From: Nocardioides sp. Kera G14 | GTDB lineage: Bacteria; Actinomycetota; Actinomycetes; Propionibacteriales; Nocardioidaceae | Assembly: GCF_020715565.1 (NCBI RefSeq) | Contig: NZ_CP085839.1 | Location: 3,224,001 to 3,288,000, forward strand | Length of the DNA stretch: 64,000 nucleotides | Direction: 5' to 3' | In this document: piece by piece, positions 37,024 through 45,442 of the stretch | Position numbering within the stretch: position 1 is the first letter of the stretch | Layout of the letters: each line of letters starts with the position of its first letter | Notes under the pieces: generated by a model | What the model saw: only the letters and a program-made list of their open reading frames with translations | What the model was told of the DNA's origin: nothing | The model's database searches: none | Program-made: the position numbers and the translations under genes

Positions 37024-37669
37024 GCGCAGGCTGCACCGACTCGGGCAGCGGTACGGCGAGCGCGGCGACGAAGAGCCGGACGCTGCGCTCGGTCATCGCC
37101 GCCGCCGACTCGTCGGGGTGGTCGAGCCACCAGTTGACCAACGAGTCGACGATGCCCATCCACACCGCGGTCATGGCGGAGACGTCGGTGGGATCCGTGT
37201 TGCCGCCCAGGGCGAGCATCTCGCTCACGCCATCGTGGGCGAGGGCCGTGATCCGGTCCGTGTAGAAGGCGAGCTCTGCCGCCACGCTCTCGTCGGTCCG
37301 CGGCACGGTCGCGTCGAAGAAGAGTCGCCACAGCCACGGCTGCTCCTCGAGCAGCCCGAAGATCCCCTCGAGCGTGCGCAGCGCCCGCTCCAGACCGACC
37401 ACCCCACTCACGGCGATCCGCTCGATCTCGTCGACGAGGATTGCGCCGGAGTGATGCAGCGAAGCGGTCAGGAGGCCCTCCTTGGAGCCGAAGTAGGCGT
37501 AGACGAGCGGCTTGGAGATCCCAGCACGGGCGGCGACGTCAGCGACCGAGGTGGCGGCGTACCCCTGGAGACCGAAGGTCTCCGCGGCGGCACGCAGGAT
37601 CTGGTCCTCGCGATCGGCGCGCGGGACGCCCTTGGTCCCTGCTCCCCGAGCCCGCGTCGTCCCGCTCAT
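37013..37669 (-). CDS. TetR-family regulator, divergent from fatty-acid hydroxylase gene
   Basis: A 218-residue TetR protein. The helix-turn-helix (about 25-70) contains TSVADVAARAGISKPLVYAY. The ATG has TAGACT (37681-37676) 6 nt upstream, which suggests a leaderless message. A 37-bp palindrome lies between it and the divergent sterol-desaturase-like gene, the expected place for an operator that acts on both. Confidence 0.85.
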   Translation of the reverse strand: MSGTTRARGAGTKGVPRADREDQILRAAAETFGLQGYAATSVADVAARAGISKPLVYAYFGSKEGLLTASLHHSGAILVDEIERIAVSGVVGLERALRTLEGIFGLLEEQPWLWRLFFDATVPRTDESVAAELAFYTDRITALAHDGVSEMLALGGNTDPTDVSAMTAVWMGIVDSLVNWWLDHPDESAAAMTERSVRLFVAALAVPLPESVQPALRA

Positions 37670-37687
37670 GCGAAGAGTCTAGACACC

Positions 37688-37724
37688 CAATTGACCCTGA
37701 GGTAACTTACCCGAGAGTCAATTG
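37688..37724. promoter_or_regulatory. 37-bp near-perfect palindrome between TetR and hydroxylase genes
   Basis: Centred on C37706, its arms match at 15 of 18 positions. The outer parts are CAATTGAC/GTCAATTG and the core is GGTAA-C-TTACC (37701-37711). TTGACC and TTGACT in the two arms could also serve as -35 elements. Confidence 0.7.
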
Positions 37725-37742
37725 ATCCTTTGGAGAGTTCCC

Positions 37743-38660
37743 GTGCACGACTTCCTCGACATGTGGCACAACCCGGTCACCTACGCCATCCCGTTCTTCC
37801 TGCTCACGATCGCCATCGAGCTCGCGGCGCTGAAGTGGCTGGATCACGACGACAACCTGACCGGCTACCTCTACCGCGACGCCAAGACGTCCATCCTGAT
37901 GGGACTCGGCTCGCTGGTCACCACGACCGTGCTCAAGGTCGGCGTCTTCGTGGTCTACAGCGTCCTGTGGACGTATGTCGCGCCGTGGCAGGTCCCGATG
38001 ACGTGGTGGGGCATCCTCGCGGGCGTGGTCGCGGTCGACTTCGCCTACTACTGGAACCACCGCTTCGTGCACCGGGCCCGGGTCGGCTGGGCTGCCCACC
38101 AGGCGCATCACTCGAGCGAGTACATGAACTTCGCGACCGCACTGCGGCAGAAGTGGAACCCGTGGTTCGAGTTCTTCTTCTTCCTGCCGCTGCCGCTGCT
38201 CGGGTTCTCGCCGGTGTCGATCTACATCGCCTTCTCGATCAACCTGATCTTCCAGTTCTACGTCCACACCGAGATGATCAACAAGATGTGGCGGCCGATC
38301 GAGCTGGTCTTCAACACGCCGTCACACCACCGGGTCCACCACGGCTCCGACCCGATCTACCTGGACAGGAACTACGCGGGCATCTTCATCATCTGGGACC
38401 GCATGTTCGGCACCTTCCAGCCGGAGCTGAAGCGGCCGACGTACGGACTGACCAAGCCGGTGACGACGTACAACCTGATCAAGCTGCAGTACGGCGACTA
38501 CCGCGCGCTCTGGACCGACGTCCGCAACTCGTCGTCGGTCAAGGAGGCCCTGGGCTGGATCTTCGGTCCTCCCGGGTGGGCGCCGGAGGGGAAGACCCCG
38601 ACGTCATCCTCGACGGTGGCCGAGCGCGAGCCCGAGCCCACGACGGTGCCGGTCGCCTGA
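37743..38660 (+). CDS. Sterol desaturase / fatty-acid hydroxylase superfamily protein
   Basis: A 305-residue membrane-bound diiron enzyme. The histidine clusters are HRFVHR (about 103), HQAHHS (about 120) and HHRVHHGSDP (about 197), which bind the two irons in this superfamily. Four or more hydrophobic helices surround them. Substrates in the family range from sterols to fatty acids; none can be chosen here. The GTG at 37743 has GGAGA 6 nt upstream and is preferred over a TTG at 37722 that lies in the operator. Confidence 0.88.
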   Translation: MHDFLDMWHNPVTYAIPFFLLTIAIELAALKWLDHDDNLTGYLYRDAKTSILMGLGSLVTTTVLKVGVFVVYSVLWTYVAPWQVPMTWWGILAGVVAVDFAYYWNHRFVHRARVGWAAHQAHHSSEYMNFATALRQKWNPWFEFFFFLPLPLLGFSPVSIYIAFSINLIFQFYVHTEMINKMWRPIELVFNTPSHHRVHHGSDPIYLDRNYAGIFIIWDRMFGTFQPELKRPTYGLTKPVTTYNLIKLQYGDYRALWTDVRNSSSVKEALGWIFGPPGWAPEGKTPTSSSTVAEREPEPTTVPVA

Positions 38661-38662
38661 CG

Positions 38663-38761
38663 TCAGCGGCGCGCACCCTCGCGACGCATGGCGCGAACGG
38701 TCCACAGGCCACCCGTCAGGGCGGTACAGACCTCAATCATCGAGCGAAGGTGGAATCTCAT
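38663..38761 (-). CDS. Candidate 32-residue small protein
   Basis: An ATG-initiated frame of 32 codons on the minus strand with AGGAGA six nt upstream. It encodes a basic peptide (starts MRFHLRSMIEVCT, ends RAMRREGARR) with one cysteine and a short hydrophobic middle (TALTGGLW). It stands alone between the hydroxylase and chromate-transporter genes. Upstream, a 9-bp inverted repeat (38794-38828) could be regulatory. It is not recognised and might be non-coding. Confidence 0.35.
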   Translation of the reverse strand: MRFHLRSMIEVCTALTGGLWTVRAMRREGARR

Positions 38762-38793
38762 CGGTTCTCCTCGGGGCGGTGGCGCCGGGTCCC

Positions 38794-38828
38794 GACGACA
38801 CCGAATGAGACGGTCCCGTGGTGTCGTC
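38794..38828. repeat. 9-bp inverted repeat upstream of the 32-aa frame
   Basis: GACGACACC (38794-38802) and GGTGTCGTC (38820-38828) are exact inverses with a 17-bp spacer. This could be an operator or an RNA hairpin in the leader of the small frame. Nothing else was found in the gap 38762-38896. Confidence 0.45.
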
Positions 38829-38896
38829 ATGACGCGGACACTCTCTGAATGCCCACGACGGTGGTTCTCATTCCTCCGGCGCTGCTGAGCAGGGCG

Positions 38897-40042
38897 TCAG
38901 AGCGTGCTCAGGACGCCGGCCGCGGCCGCCAGCACGAGCGTGAGGACCACGCCTCGGCGCAGTGCCAGCAACAGGACCAGCGCACCCGCCAGCACGCCCC
39001 ACTGCCAGGCGTCGGTGAGCGAGCGGGCGAGCGGCACCGCCGAGCCGTGGATCGCCCCGATCGCGGCCGGGCCGGCCCCGTCGAGGAAGGTGCGCACCCG
39101 GGTGTCCGCCCGTAGGGCGGAGAAGTGCCGACCACCGAGCAGGACGAAGAGGAATGATGGCGCGAAGGCGACTCCGGCCGCCAGCAGCGCGCCGCCGAGT
39201 CCTGCGGCGGCCCACCCCACCACGGCGACGGTGTGCACGACCGGCCCGGGCGTGACCTGACCGAGCGCGACCGCGTTGAGGAACTCACCCTGCGTCATCC
39301 ACCCGCGGCCGTCGACCGCGTCGCCCTGCATCAGCGGCACGATCACGAACCCGCCGCCGTAGGAGAGGGCGCCGACCTTGAGCGCGGTCAGTGCCAGCGG
39401 CAGGAGTACGCCGACCCCGCCCGTCATCAACGCGACCTTGGCGACCAGCGGCAGGACCACCGCGTTCGGCCCGCGGCGTTCGCGGGGTCCGGCGTCGGTC
39501 GGCCGGCGGATCAGCAGCTCTGTCACGCCGCAGCCCAGGAGGACCAGCACCAGCCACGGCCCGACCGTGGCAGAGGCAGCGGCACCGATGACGAGCCAGA
39601 TGAACCAGCGCATCGAGGTGCGGCGGGAGAAGCTCGCGGGCGTGAGGCCCCAGCCGGCGTGGATCGCCACGGCAGCCACGGCGGCACCGGCTCCCGCGCC
39701 GGCGCCGAGGACCCACGCCGGCGGGTCGCCGAGGAAGAGCCCCGACAGGGCGAGGATGAGGACGAGCCCGGGCAGGATGAACGCCAGGCCTCCGGTCATC
39801 GCGCCCGCGGGGCCACGGAGCCGCCAGGCGGTGTAGATCGACAGCTGGGTCGAGGCCGGGCCGGGGAGCAGGTTGCACGTCGCGATGGCGTCCTCGAACT
39901 CCACGGCGTCGATCCACCCACGGCGCTCGACGACGGTGTCGCGCAGCATCCGGATATGGGTCGGTGGGCCGCCGAAGCCGAGCACACCGATCCGCCCCCA
40001 CTCCCGCAGGATCGTCGCGAGGGGCACGCCGGGTGCGGTCAC
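38897..40042 (-). CDS. chrA: Chromate transporter, two-domain CHR family
   Basis: A 381-residue membrane protein with two CHR halves. The first contains VLGFGGPPTHIRMLRD and CNLLPGPASTQLSI; the second contains GALSYGGGFVIVPLMQG and ALGQVTPGPVVHTVAVVG. These are the Gly/Pro motifs of ChrA chromate/sulfate-type transporters. Chromate export is the family role, but the native substrate may differ. It starts with GTG, 19 nt after the end of the PEP carboxylase gene on the same strand. Confidence 0.88.
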   Translation of the reverse strand: MTAPGVPLATILREWGRIGVLGFGGPPTHIRMLRDTVVERRGWIDAVEFEDAIATCNLLPGPASTQLSIYTAWRLRGPAGAMTGGLAFILPGLVLILALSGLFLGDPPAWVLGAGAGAGAAVAAVAIHAGWGLTPASFSRRTSMRWFIWLVIGAAASATVGPWLVLVLLGCGVTELLIRRPTDAGPRERRGPNAVVLPLVAKVALMTGGVGVLLPLALTALKVGALSYGGGFVIVPLMQGDAVDGRGWMTQGEFLNAVALGQVTPGPVVHTVAVVGWAAAGLGGALLAAGVAFAPSFLFVLLGGRHFSALRADTRVRTFLDGAGPAAIGAIHGSAVPLARSLTDAWQWGVLAGALVLLLALRRGVVLTLVLAAAAGVLSTL

Positions 40043-40061
40043 GGCCCCAGCCTGTCATCGA

Positions 40062-42869
40062 TCAGCCGGTGTTGCGCAGCCCGGCGGCGATGCCGTTCAC
40101 CGTCAGCAACAGGGCCCGCTCGAGCTCGGGTGAGACGTCGTCGCCAGCCGCTCGGGTGCGGGCGAGGAGCGAGACCTGCAGCGCGTGCAGCGGGGCGAGG
40201 TAGGAGTCACGGAGCTCGAGCGTGTGCCGCAGCACCGGCGCCTCCTCGAGCAGCTCGCTCTGTCCGGTGACGGCCAGCACCTCGCGGAGCGTCCGCTCGT
40301 GCTCCGCCCTGATCTGCTCGAAGAGATCCTGGTGCTCGCCGGGGACCAGCGCGGCGACGTACTCGGCGGCGATGGTGAGGTCGGTCTTGGTGAGCGTCAT
40401 CTGGACGTTGGAGAGGAACGTGCGGAAGAAGGCCCAGGAGCCGTACATCTCGGCGAGCTGGTCGGCGCGGCCGGCCTCGCGGGCAGCAGCGAGGCCGGAG
40501 CCGACGCCGAACCAGCCGGGCACGTTGATCCGTGCCTGCGTCCAGCCGAAGACCCACGGGATCGCGCGGAGGTCGTCGAGCCCACCGAGGCCGCCCGGGC
40601 GCTTGGACGGACGGGAGCCGATGTTGAGCTTCCCGAGCTCGTCGACCGGGGTCGCCGAGACGAAGAAGGGCACGAGTGACGGGCTCTCGACGAGCTCCAG
40701 ATAGGCCGACTGCCCGGAGGAGGCGATCAGGTCCATCGTGTCGTTCCAGCCCTCGAGGACATCGGTGGGCAGCAGCGAGCGGCGGTGCAGGACGGCGGCC
40801 TCGAGGACCGCAGCCAGCGCGCCCTCGAGGTTGTGCCGGCCGAGGCCGGGCAGCGAGTACTTGTCGGAGATCACCTCACCCTGCTCGGTGACCTTGATCG
40901 GCCCGTCGAGGCTGCCGTAGGGCTGGGACATGATCGCCTCGGCCGTCGGGCCACCACCGCGACCGACCGAGCCGCCCCGGCCGTGGAAGAGGCGGAGCAC
41001 CACACCGTGGGCGCGGGCGATGTCGCGCAGAGCGCGCTGGGCGCGGTGGATCTGCCACTGGGAGGCGGCGATGCCGGCGCCCTTGGAGGAGTCGGAGTAG
41101 CCGAGCATGATCTCCTGCACGTCGCCGCGCGCCGCCACGATCCGGCGGTAGGTCGGCTCGGAGAGGAGCGCGTCGAGCAGCGGCCCCGCGGCCTCCAGTT
41201 CGGCGACGGTCTCGAAGAGCGGCGCGAAGCCGATCCGTGCGGTCGCCGCTTCGTCCTCGCTGCCCACGTCGACCAGGCCGGCCTCGCGTGCCAGGACGAC
41301 GACGGCGAAGAGGTCGTCGATGTCGTGGGTCATCGAGACGATGTAGGTCTCGATCACGTCCGGCCCGAAGGTGTCGAGCGCGGTGCGGATCGTGTCCATC
41401 AGCTCGAGGCTCGCGGTCGCGGCCTCGCCGAGCCCGGTGCGCACCGCACCGACCAGCGGGCGACGGCTCGCCATCTCGCGCCCGAGCACCTCGATCCGCG
41501 CGGCATGGTCCAGGTCGACGTACGCCGACCCCGACCCCTCCACGCGGGCGAACAGCTCCGCGAGGGCGGCGTGATGCTTCGCGGAGTGCTCGCGGATGTC
41601 GAGCGTGGCCAGGCCGGCCCCGAACGCGACGGCCGTCCGGATCAGGCGCAGCAGCGCACCGTCGGCGGTGAGCTCGTCGCCGGCGGAGAGCAGCGAGTCG
41701 CGGATCAGGACGAGGTCCTCGACCACGCCCGAGAACGACAGGTAGTCGCGCAACGGCTCGTGCGGCGTGCCGTGCGCGAGCCGGTCGGCGGTGCGCTGGA
41801 GCCGCACCTTGATGAAGGTGAGCTTGCAGCGGTACGGCTCCTCGGCGTTGAGCCGGCGGATCGTCGCCCAGGTGATCGGCAGCGCCTCCGCGTCGGCCTC
41901 GAGGCTCGCGTGCAGCTCCTCGGAGACCGTCACGATGCGGGTCGAGGAGCCGAACTCCGCGAGCAGGTCGTCGACGAGCTCGACCAGCGTGTCGAGGCCG
42001 GCCGTGTGCTGGAGGTGCAGCACGTCGAGCGTCACAGCCGGGGTGACGTTGGGGTTGCCGTCTCGGTCGCCGCCGGCCCACGTGCCGAAGCGGAGCAGTC
42101 GGCCCTCGGTGGGCACGGTGGTGCCGATGGTGGCGAGCTGGTGGTCCAGCTCGGCGAGCAGCGCCGGGACCACGTCGCGGGCGAGCGAGGTCAGGTAATA
42201 GATGGCGGTGCGGGCCTCGTCGGTCGGCTCCGGGCGCGAGGTGCGCAGCTCGTCGGTCTGCCACAGCATGTCGACCAGCTCCGCGAGGCGTCGGGTGTCG
42301 CCCGTGCCACCGCGCGGGTCGGCGAGCTCGTCGACCGTGTCGACGATGCGGCGCAGGAGCACGAGCACGCTGCGGCGGCTGGCCTCGGTGGGGTGCGCCG
42401 TGAAGACAGGTCGGTACTCCAGCCGACCGAGGATCTCGTCGAGGAGCGGGCGGTCGAGGTCACCGGCGACGAGCGCCTCGCCGATCCGGCCCACCGCGGC
42501 GGAGAGCGGCCCGGACTCGCCGTCCGAGAGCTCGCGCCAGCGGTGGAGCTGCTCGGTGGCGTTGACCAGCTGGAAGTATGCCGCGAACGCTCGCGCCAGG
42601 GTGACCGCCGTGTCCTCGTCGACCCCGGCGAGCACGTTGCGCAGCTCCGCACTGTCGGGCTCACGGGCCAGTCGGCGTACACGCTCGACGAGGTCCAGCA
42701 GCTCGGGACCCTCGTGCCGGGCGAGGGCCTCGCCGAGGAGCGTGGAGAGCAGCCGGACCGACGCACGGAGCGCCGCGTGGCGCTGGTCGGAGGCCACACC
42801 GCCGCCGAAGACGGCAGGGTCGGGGGAGCGACGGTCGGCCTCGAGGATCTCCTGGACGGATCGGGTCAC
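40062..42869 (-). CDS. ppc: Phosphoenolpyruvate carboxylase
   Basis: A 935-residue enzyme of normal length. The catalytic His motif FTAHPTEASRRSV lies near residue 156, and the Gly-rich loop FHGRGGSVGRGGG and GYSDSSKGAGIAASQW near the middle are diagnostic. The C-terminus ends NTG, as in all PEP carboxylases. It makes oxaloacetate from PEP and bicarbonate to refill the TCA cycle. The GTG start has TAGGCT (42881-42876) 6 nt upstream, suggesting a leaderless message. It lies 28 nt after the P450 gene. Confidence 0.96.
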   Translation of the reverse strand: MTRSVQEILEADRRSPDPAVFGGGVASDQRHAALRASVRLLSTLLGEALARHEGPELLDLVERVRRLAREPDSAELRNVLAGVDEDTAVTLARAFAAYFQLVNATEQLHRWRELSDGESGPLSAAVGRIGEALVAGDLDRPLLDEILGRLEYRPVFTAHPTEASRRSVLVLLRRIVDTVDELADPRGGTGDTRRLAELVDMLWQTDELRTSRPEPTDEARTAIYYLTSLARDVVPALLAELDHQLATIGTTVPTEGRLLRFGTWAGGDRDGNPNVTPAVTLDVLHLQHTAGLDTLVELVDDLLAEFGSSTRIVTVSEELHASLEADAEALPITWATIRRLNAEEPYRCKLTFIKVRLQRTADRLAHGTPHEPLRDYLSFSGVVEDLVLIRDSLLSAGDELTADGALLRLIRTAVAFGAGLATLDIREHSAKHHAALAELFARVEGSGSAYVDLDHAARIEVLGREMASRRPLVGAVRTGLGEAATASLELMDTIRTALDTFGPDVIETYIVSMTHDIDDLFAVVVLAREAGLVDVGSEDEAATARIGFAPLFETVAELEAAGPLLDALLSEPTYRRIVAARGDVQEIMLGYSDSSKGAGIAASQWQIHRAQRALRDIARAHGVVLRLFHGRGGSVGRGGGPTAEAIMSQPYGSLDGPIKVTEQGEVISDKYSLPGLGRHNLEGALAAVLEAAVLHRRSLLPTDVLEGWNDTMDLIASSGQSAYLELVESPSLVPFFVSATPVDELGKLNIGSRPSKRPGGLGGLDDLRAIPWVFGWTQARINVPGWFGVGSGLAAAREAGRADQLAEMYGSWAFFRTFLSNVQMTLTKTDLTIAAEYVAALVPGEHQDLFEQIRAEHERTLREVLAVTGQSELLEEAPVLRHTLELRDSYLAPLHALQVSLLARTRAAGDDVSPELERALLLTVNGIAAGLRNTG

Positions 42870-42897
42870 GGACCCAGCCTAGGCAAGGATGGAACGA

Positions 42898-44214
42898 TCA
42901 AACAGAGGCGTCCGCCGGCGCGAGTGCGACCGGCAGTGTGGCGTAGCCGCGGAGGATGCGGGTGGTGCGCCGCGAGGCGCCCGGCTCGAGCATGAGCTCC
43001 GGGAAGCGGTCGAAGAGCGTCCTCAGCCCGACCTCCCCCTCCATCTTCGCGAGCTGAGCCCCCAGGCAGTAGTGCCGCCCGGCGCTGAAGGCGTGGTGGT
43101 CACGGGCGTTGTGGCGCGCGACGTCGAAGGAGAGCGGGTCCTCGAAGACGCCTGGGTCGTGGTTGGCCGCGGCGAGCACCGTGGTGACCGCCATCCCGGC
43201 GGGGATCCTGCGGCCTCCCACCTCGGTCGTCACGGCGGCGATCCGGCCGGTGAGGAGGACCGGCGGGTCGAGCCGCAGGATCTCGTCCACGGCGTTGGGC
43301 CACAGGTCGGGCTCGGTACGGAGGCGCTCGAGCTGCTCGGGGTGGGAGGCGAGCAGTGCGACACCGTTGCTGAGCAGGTTGACCGTCGTCTCGAAGCCCG
43401 CGGCGAGCACGAGCCCGGCCAGCGACTTGAGCTCGAGCTCGGTCAACCCGACGCCCTCCTCGTCCTTGGCGCGGACGAGCTGGCTGAGCAGGTTGTCACC
43501 GGGATGGGCGCGCAGCCACTCGAGGTGGGTGGTCAGCCAGCCGTCGAACTGCTCCAGCGCGGTGTCGACGCCCTTGTACGTCGACCACGGGAGCCCGAAG
43601 TCGAGCGAGGCGGCCGCGCCCTCGCCGTACTCCAGGATCCTCATCCGCTCGGAGAGCGGCACCCCGAGGATCTCGCTGATGACGGTGACCGGCAGCAGCC
43701 CGCAGTAGGAGGTCACCAGGTCGACGGGCGAGCTCGGGTCGAGGCTGTCGAGCAGCTCGCTCGCCACCGCCTGGGTGCGCTCGCGGAGCTGTTCCACCGC
43801 CCGGGCGGTGAAGACGCGCGTGACGAGCTTGCGGTAGCGGGTGTGGTCCGGCGGCTCGGTGACGAGCAGGCTGGGCGGCTCGATGGGTGAGAAGACCTCC
43901 GAGCGCACGACGTCGGCCATCTTGGCGAGGACCGACTTCTGCAGCGTCGGCATGCCGGTGCGGAAGTCACCGGAGGTCAGGACGTCGCGCACCAGGTCAT
44001 GTCGCACCGTGACGAAGCTGAACTGCCCGCGACAGATGCCGCCCTGGGCCCGCACCTCGTCGTAGATGCTCTCGAGCTCACCGGCCCGTGTCGGGTCGCT
44101 CGCGGTGAGGATGAGCCGGCCCTGGAGGTCCCCCTCCTTTGCGCCCTTCGTGATCACCATCCGGAGTAGCCCGTGCGTCAGGCCCCAGCGGGCGAGGGGC
44201 TTGAGCGAGAACAT
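42898..44214 (-). CDS. Cytochrome P450
   Basis: A 438-residue soluble P450. The I-helix reads LAGLVLAAGFETTVNLL, with Glu-Thr-Thr in place of the common Asp/Glu-Thr pair. The heme motif FSAGRHYCLGAQLA has ligand Cys383. The EXXR helix is present (RLRTEPDL and following). The substrate is unknown; a redox partner gene is not adjacent. A TAGGTT -10 (44226-44221) lies 6 nt before the ATG and overlaps the -10 of the divergent Ddn-like gene. Confidence 0.92.
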   Translation of the reverse strand: MFSLKPLARWGLTHGLLRMVITKGAKEGDLQGRLILTASDPTRAGELESIYDEVRAQGGICRGQFSFVTVRHDLVRDVLTSGDFRTGMPTLQKSVLAKMADVVRSEVFSPIEPPSLLVTEPPDHTRYRKLVTRVFTARAVEQLRERTQAVASELLDSLDPSSPVDLVTSYCGLLPVTVISEILGVPLSERMRILEYGEGAAASLDFGLPWSTYKGVDTALEQFDGWLTTHLEWLRAHPGDNLLSQLVRAKDEEGVGLTELELKSLAGLVLAAGFETTVNLLSNGVALLASHPEQLERLRTEPDLWPNAVDEILRLDPPVLLTGRIAAVTTEVGGRRIPAGMAVTTVLAAANHDPGVFEDPLSFDVARHNARDHHAFSAGRHYCLGAQLAKMEGEVGLRTLFDRFPELMLEPGASRRTTRILRGYATLPVALAPADASV

Positions 44215-44220
44215 GTTCCC

Positions 44221-44230
44221 AACCTACGGT
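44221..44230. promoter_or_regulatory. Overlapping divergent -10 elements (P450 / Ddn-like gene)
   Basis: AACCTACGGT contains TAGGTT on the minus strand (44226-44221) and TACGGT on the plus strand (44225-44230), sharing the TA pair. Each is 6 nt from its start codon (44214 and 44237), so both messages look leaderless. Confidence 0.5.
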
Positions 44231-44236
44231 CGAGGT

Positions 44237-44659
44237 ATGAGCGACTTCAACGCCCAGACCATCGCGGAGTTCCGCGCCAACCACGGGAAGGTCGGCGGTC
44301 CGTTCGAGGGCGCTCCGCTGCTGCTCCTCCACCACATCGGGCGGCGGTCGGGGGAGCGTCACATCGTTCCGCTGATGTATCTGCCCGACCCGGAGGACGC
44401 GGCCACCGTCTACATCTTCGCCTCGCGGGCAGGCGCCCCGACGCACCCGGATTGGTACTACAACGTCCTCGACGCCGGGAACGCCTCGATCGAGGTCGGC
44501 GACGAGAACGTGGCCGTCTCCGTCCGCGAGGTCCCCGAGCCGGATCGCACGACGATCTACGACCGGCAGAAGGAGCTCTACCCCGGTTTCCGGGAGTACG
44601 AGGAGAAGACCGCCGGCATCCGCACCATCCCCGTCCTTGCGCTCACCCGCCAGACGTGA
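44237..44659 (+). CDS. Deazaflavin (F420)-dependent nitroreductase family protein
   Basis: A 140-residue protein of the Ddn/FDOR family. PLLLLHHIGRRSGERHIVPL followed by SRAGAPTHPDWYYNVLDAG is the F420-binding signature. Members use F420H2 to reduce varied substrates, including nitroimidazoles and quinones. The ATG at 44237 is chosen by family length and by the TACGGT -10 6 nt upstream. Only 22 bp separate it from the divergent P450 start. Confidence 0.88.
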   Translation: MSDFNAQTIAEFRANHGKVGGPFEGAPLLLLHHIGRRSGERHIVPLMYLPDPEDAATVYIFASRAGAPTHPDWYYNVLDAGNASIEVGDENVAVSVREVPEPDRTTIYDRQKELYPGFREYEEKTAGIRTIPVLALTRQT

Positions 44660-44687
44660 TGTCACATCCGGCGGGTGCTGTCTCGTC
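44660..44687 (+). promoter_or_regulatory. ECF41-type promoter
   Basis: TGTCACA (44660-44666), a 17-bp spacer and CGTC (44684-44687) match the conserved ECF41 sigma-factor promoter. It precedes the oxidoreductase gene whose partner encodes an ECF41-type sigma factor, so the operon is probably self-activated. Confidence 0.8.
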
Positions 44688-44695
44688 CTAGGGGC

Positions 44696-45442
44696 ATGAG
44701 GATCGCAGTCGCCGGCGGGACCGGCTGGACGGGAAGACTCGTCGTCGCAGCGCTGAAGGCGCGCGGCGATGAGGCGGTGGTGCTGGCCCGATCGGTCGGG
44801 GTCGACCTGAGGACCGGCGCCGGACTGGCCGAGCGGCTCGTCGAGGTCGACGCGGTCATCGACGTCACCAACATCGGCACCCAGAGCGCGAAGCGTTCGA
44901 TCGACTTCTTCCACACCGTCACGTCCACGCTGCTGGAGGCCGAGCGGCGTGCGGCCGTGCGCCACCACGTCGCCCTCTCGATCGTGGGCGTCACGCGGGT
45001 CGACCTCGGCTACTACCTCGGCAAGCGCTGTCAGGAGGACCTCGTCCTCCACGACGACCATCGCGGTACGGTCCTCCGGGCCACCCAGTTCCACGAGTTC
45101 GCCGCGCAGATGCTGGCCCGGAAGGGGCCGTTCGTGATCGCGCCGAGGATGCTCTGCCAGCCCGTCGCCGTCGCCGAGGTCGCCGACCACCTCGTGGAGC
45201 TGGCCCACGGCTCACCGATCGGCCTCGCGCCCGAGCTGGCGGGACCGGAGGAGCACCTGCGGATGGAGGACATGGTCCGACGACTGGCCCGAGCGCGACG
45301 TGTACGCCGTCCCGTCGTGCCGATCGCCTTCCCCGGCTCGGTCGGCCGCGGTCTGACAGGCGGCGGACTGCTGCCGACCGCGTCGGGTCCGCGCGGCACG
45401 ATCACCTTCGACGAGTGGCTCGCCTCCGAGGCGGCTCGGTGA
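44696..45442 (+). CDS. NAD(P)-binding oxidoreductase/epimerase (NmrA/atypical SDR), COE partner of ECF41
   Basis: A 248-residue Rossmann protein that starts MRIAVAGGTGWTGRLVVAAL, the nucleotide-binding motif of atypical SDRs. It lacks a clear YXXXK pair, as NmrA-like proteins often do. ECF41 sigma genes are known to sit beside COE genes (carboxymuconolactone decarboxylase, oxidoreductase or epimerase), and this fits. The substrate is unknown. It overlaps the sigma gene by 4 nt (GTGA) and is driven by the ECF41 promoter 8 nt upstream. Confidence 0.82.
   Translation: MRIAVAGGTGWTGRLVVAALKARGDEAVVLARSVGVDLRTGAGLAERLVEVDAVIDVTNIGTQSAKRSIDFFHTVTSTLLEAERRAAVRHHVALSIVGVTRVDLGYYLGKRCQEDLVLHDDHRGTVLRATQFHEFAAQMLARKGPFVIAPRMLCQPVAVAEVADHLVELAHGSPIGLAPELAGPEEHLRMEDMVRRLARARRVRRPVVPIAFPGSVGRGLTGGGLLPTASGPRGTITFDEWLASEAAR

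Noticed and set aside
35238..37337. Minus-strand 699-codon frame across the DHA2 MFS and cupin genes
   Set aside because: It is a shadow of the plus-strand genes, with no domain and unlikely composition.
38841..38875. Fur/Zur-like site (TTCTCATTC) upstream of chrA's end
   Set aside because: Only half of the palindrome is present and it lies downstream of chrA, not at a promoter.
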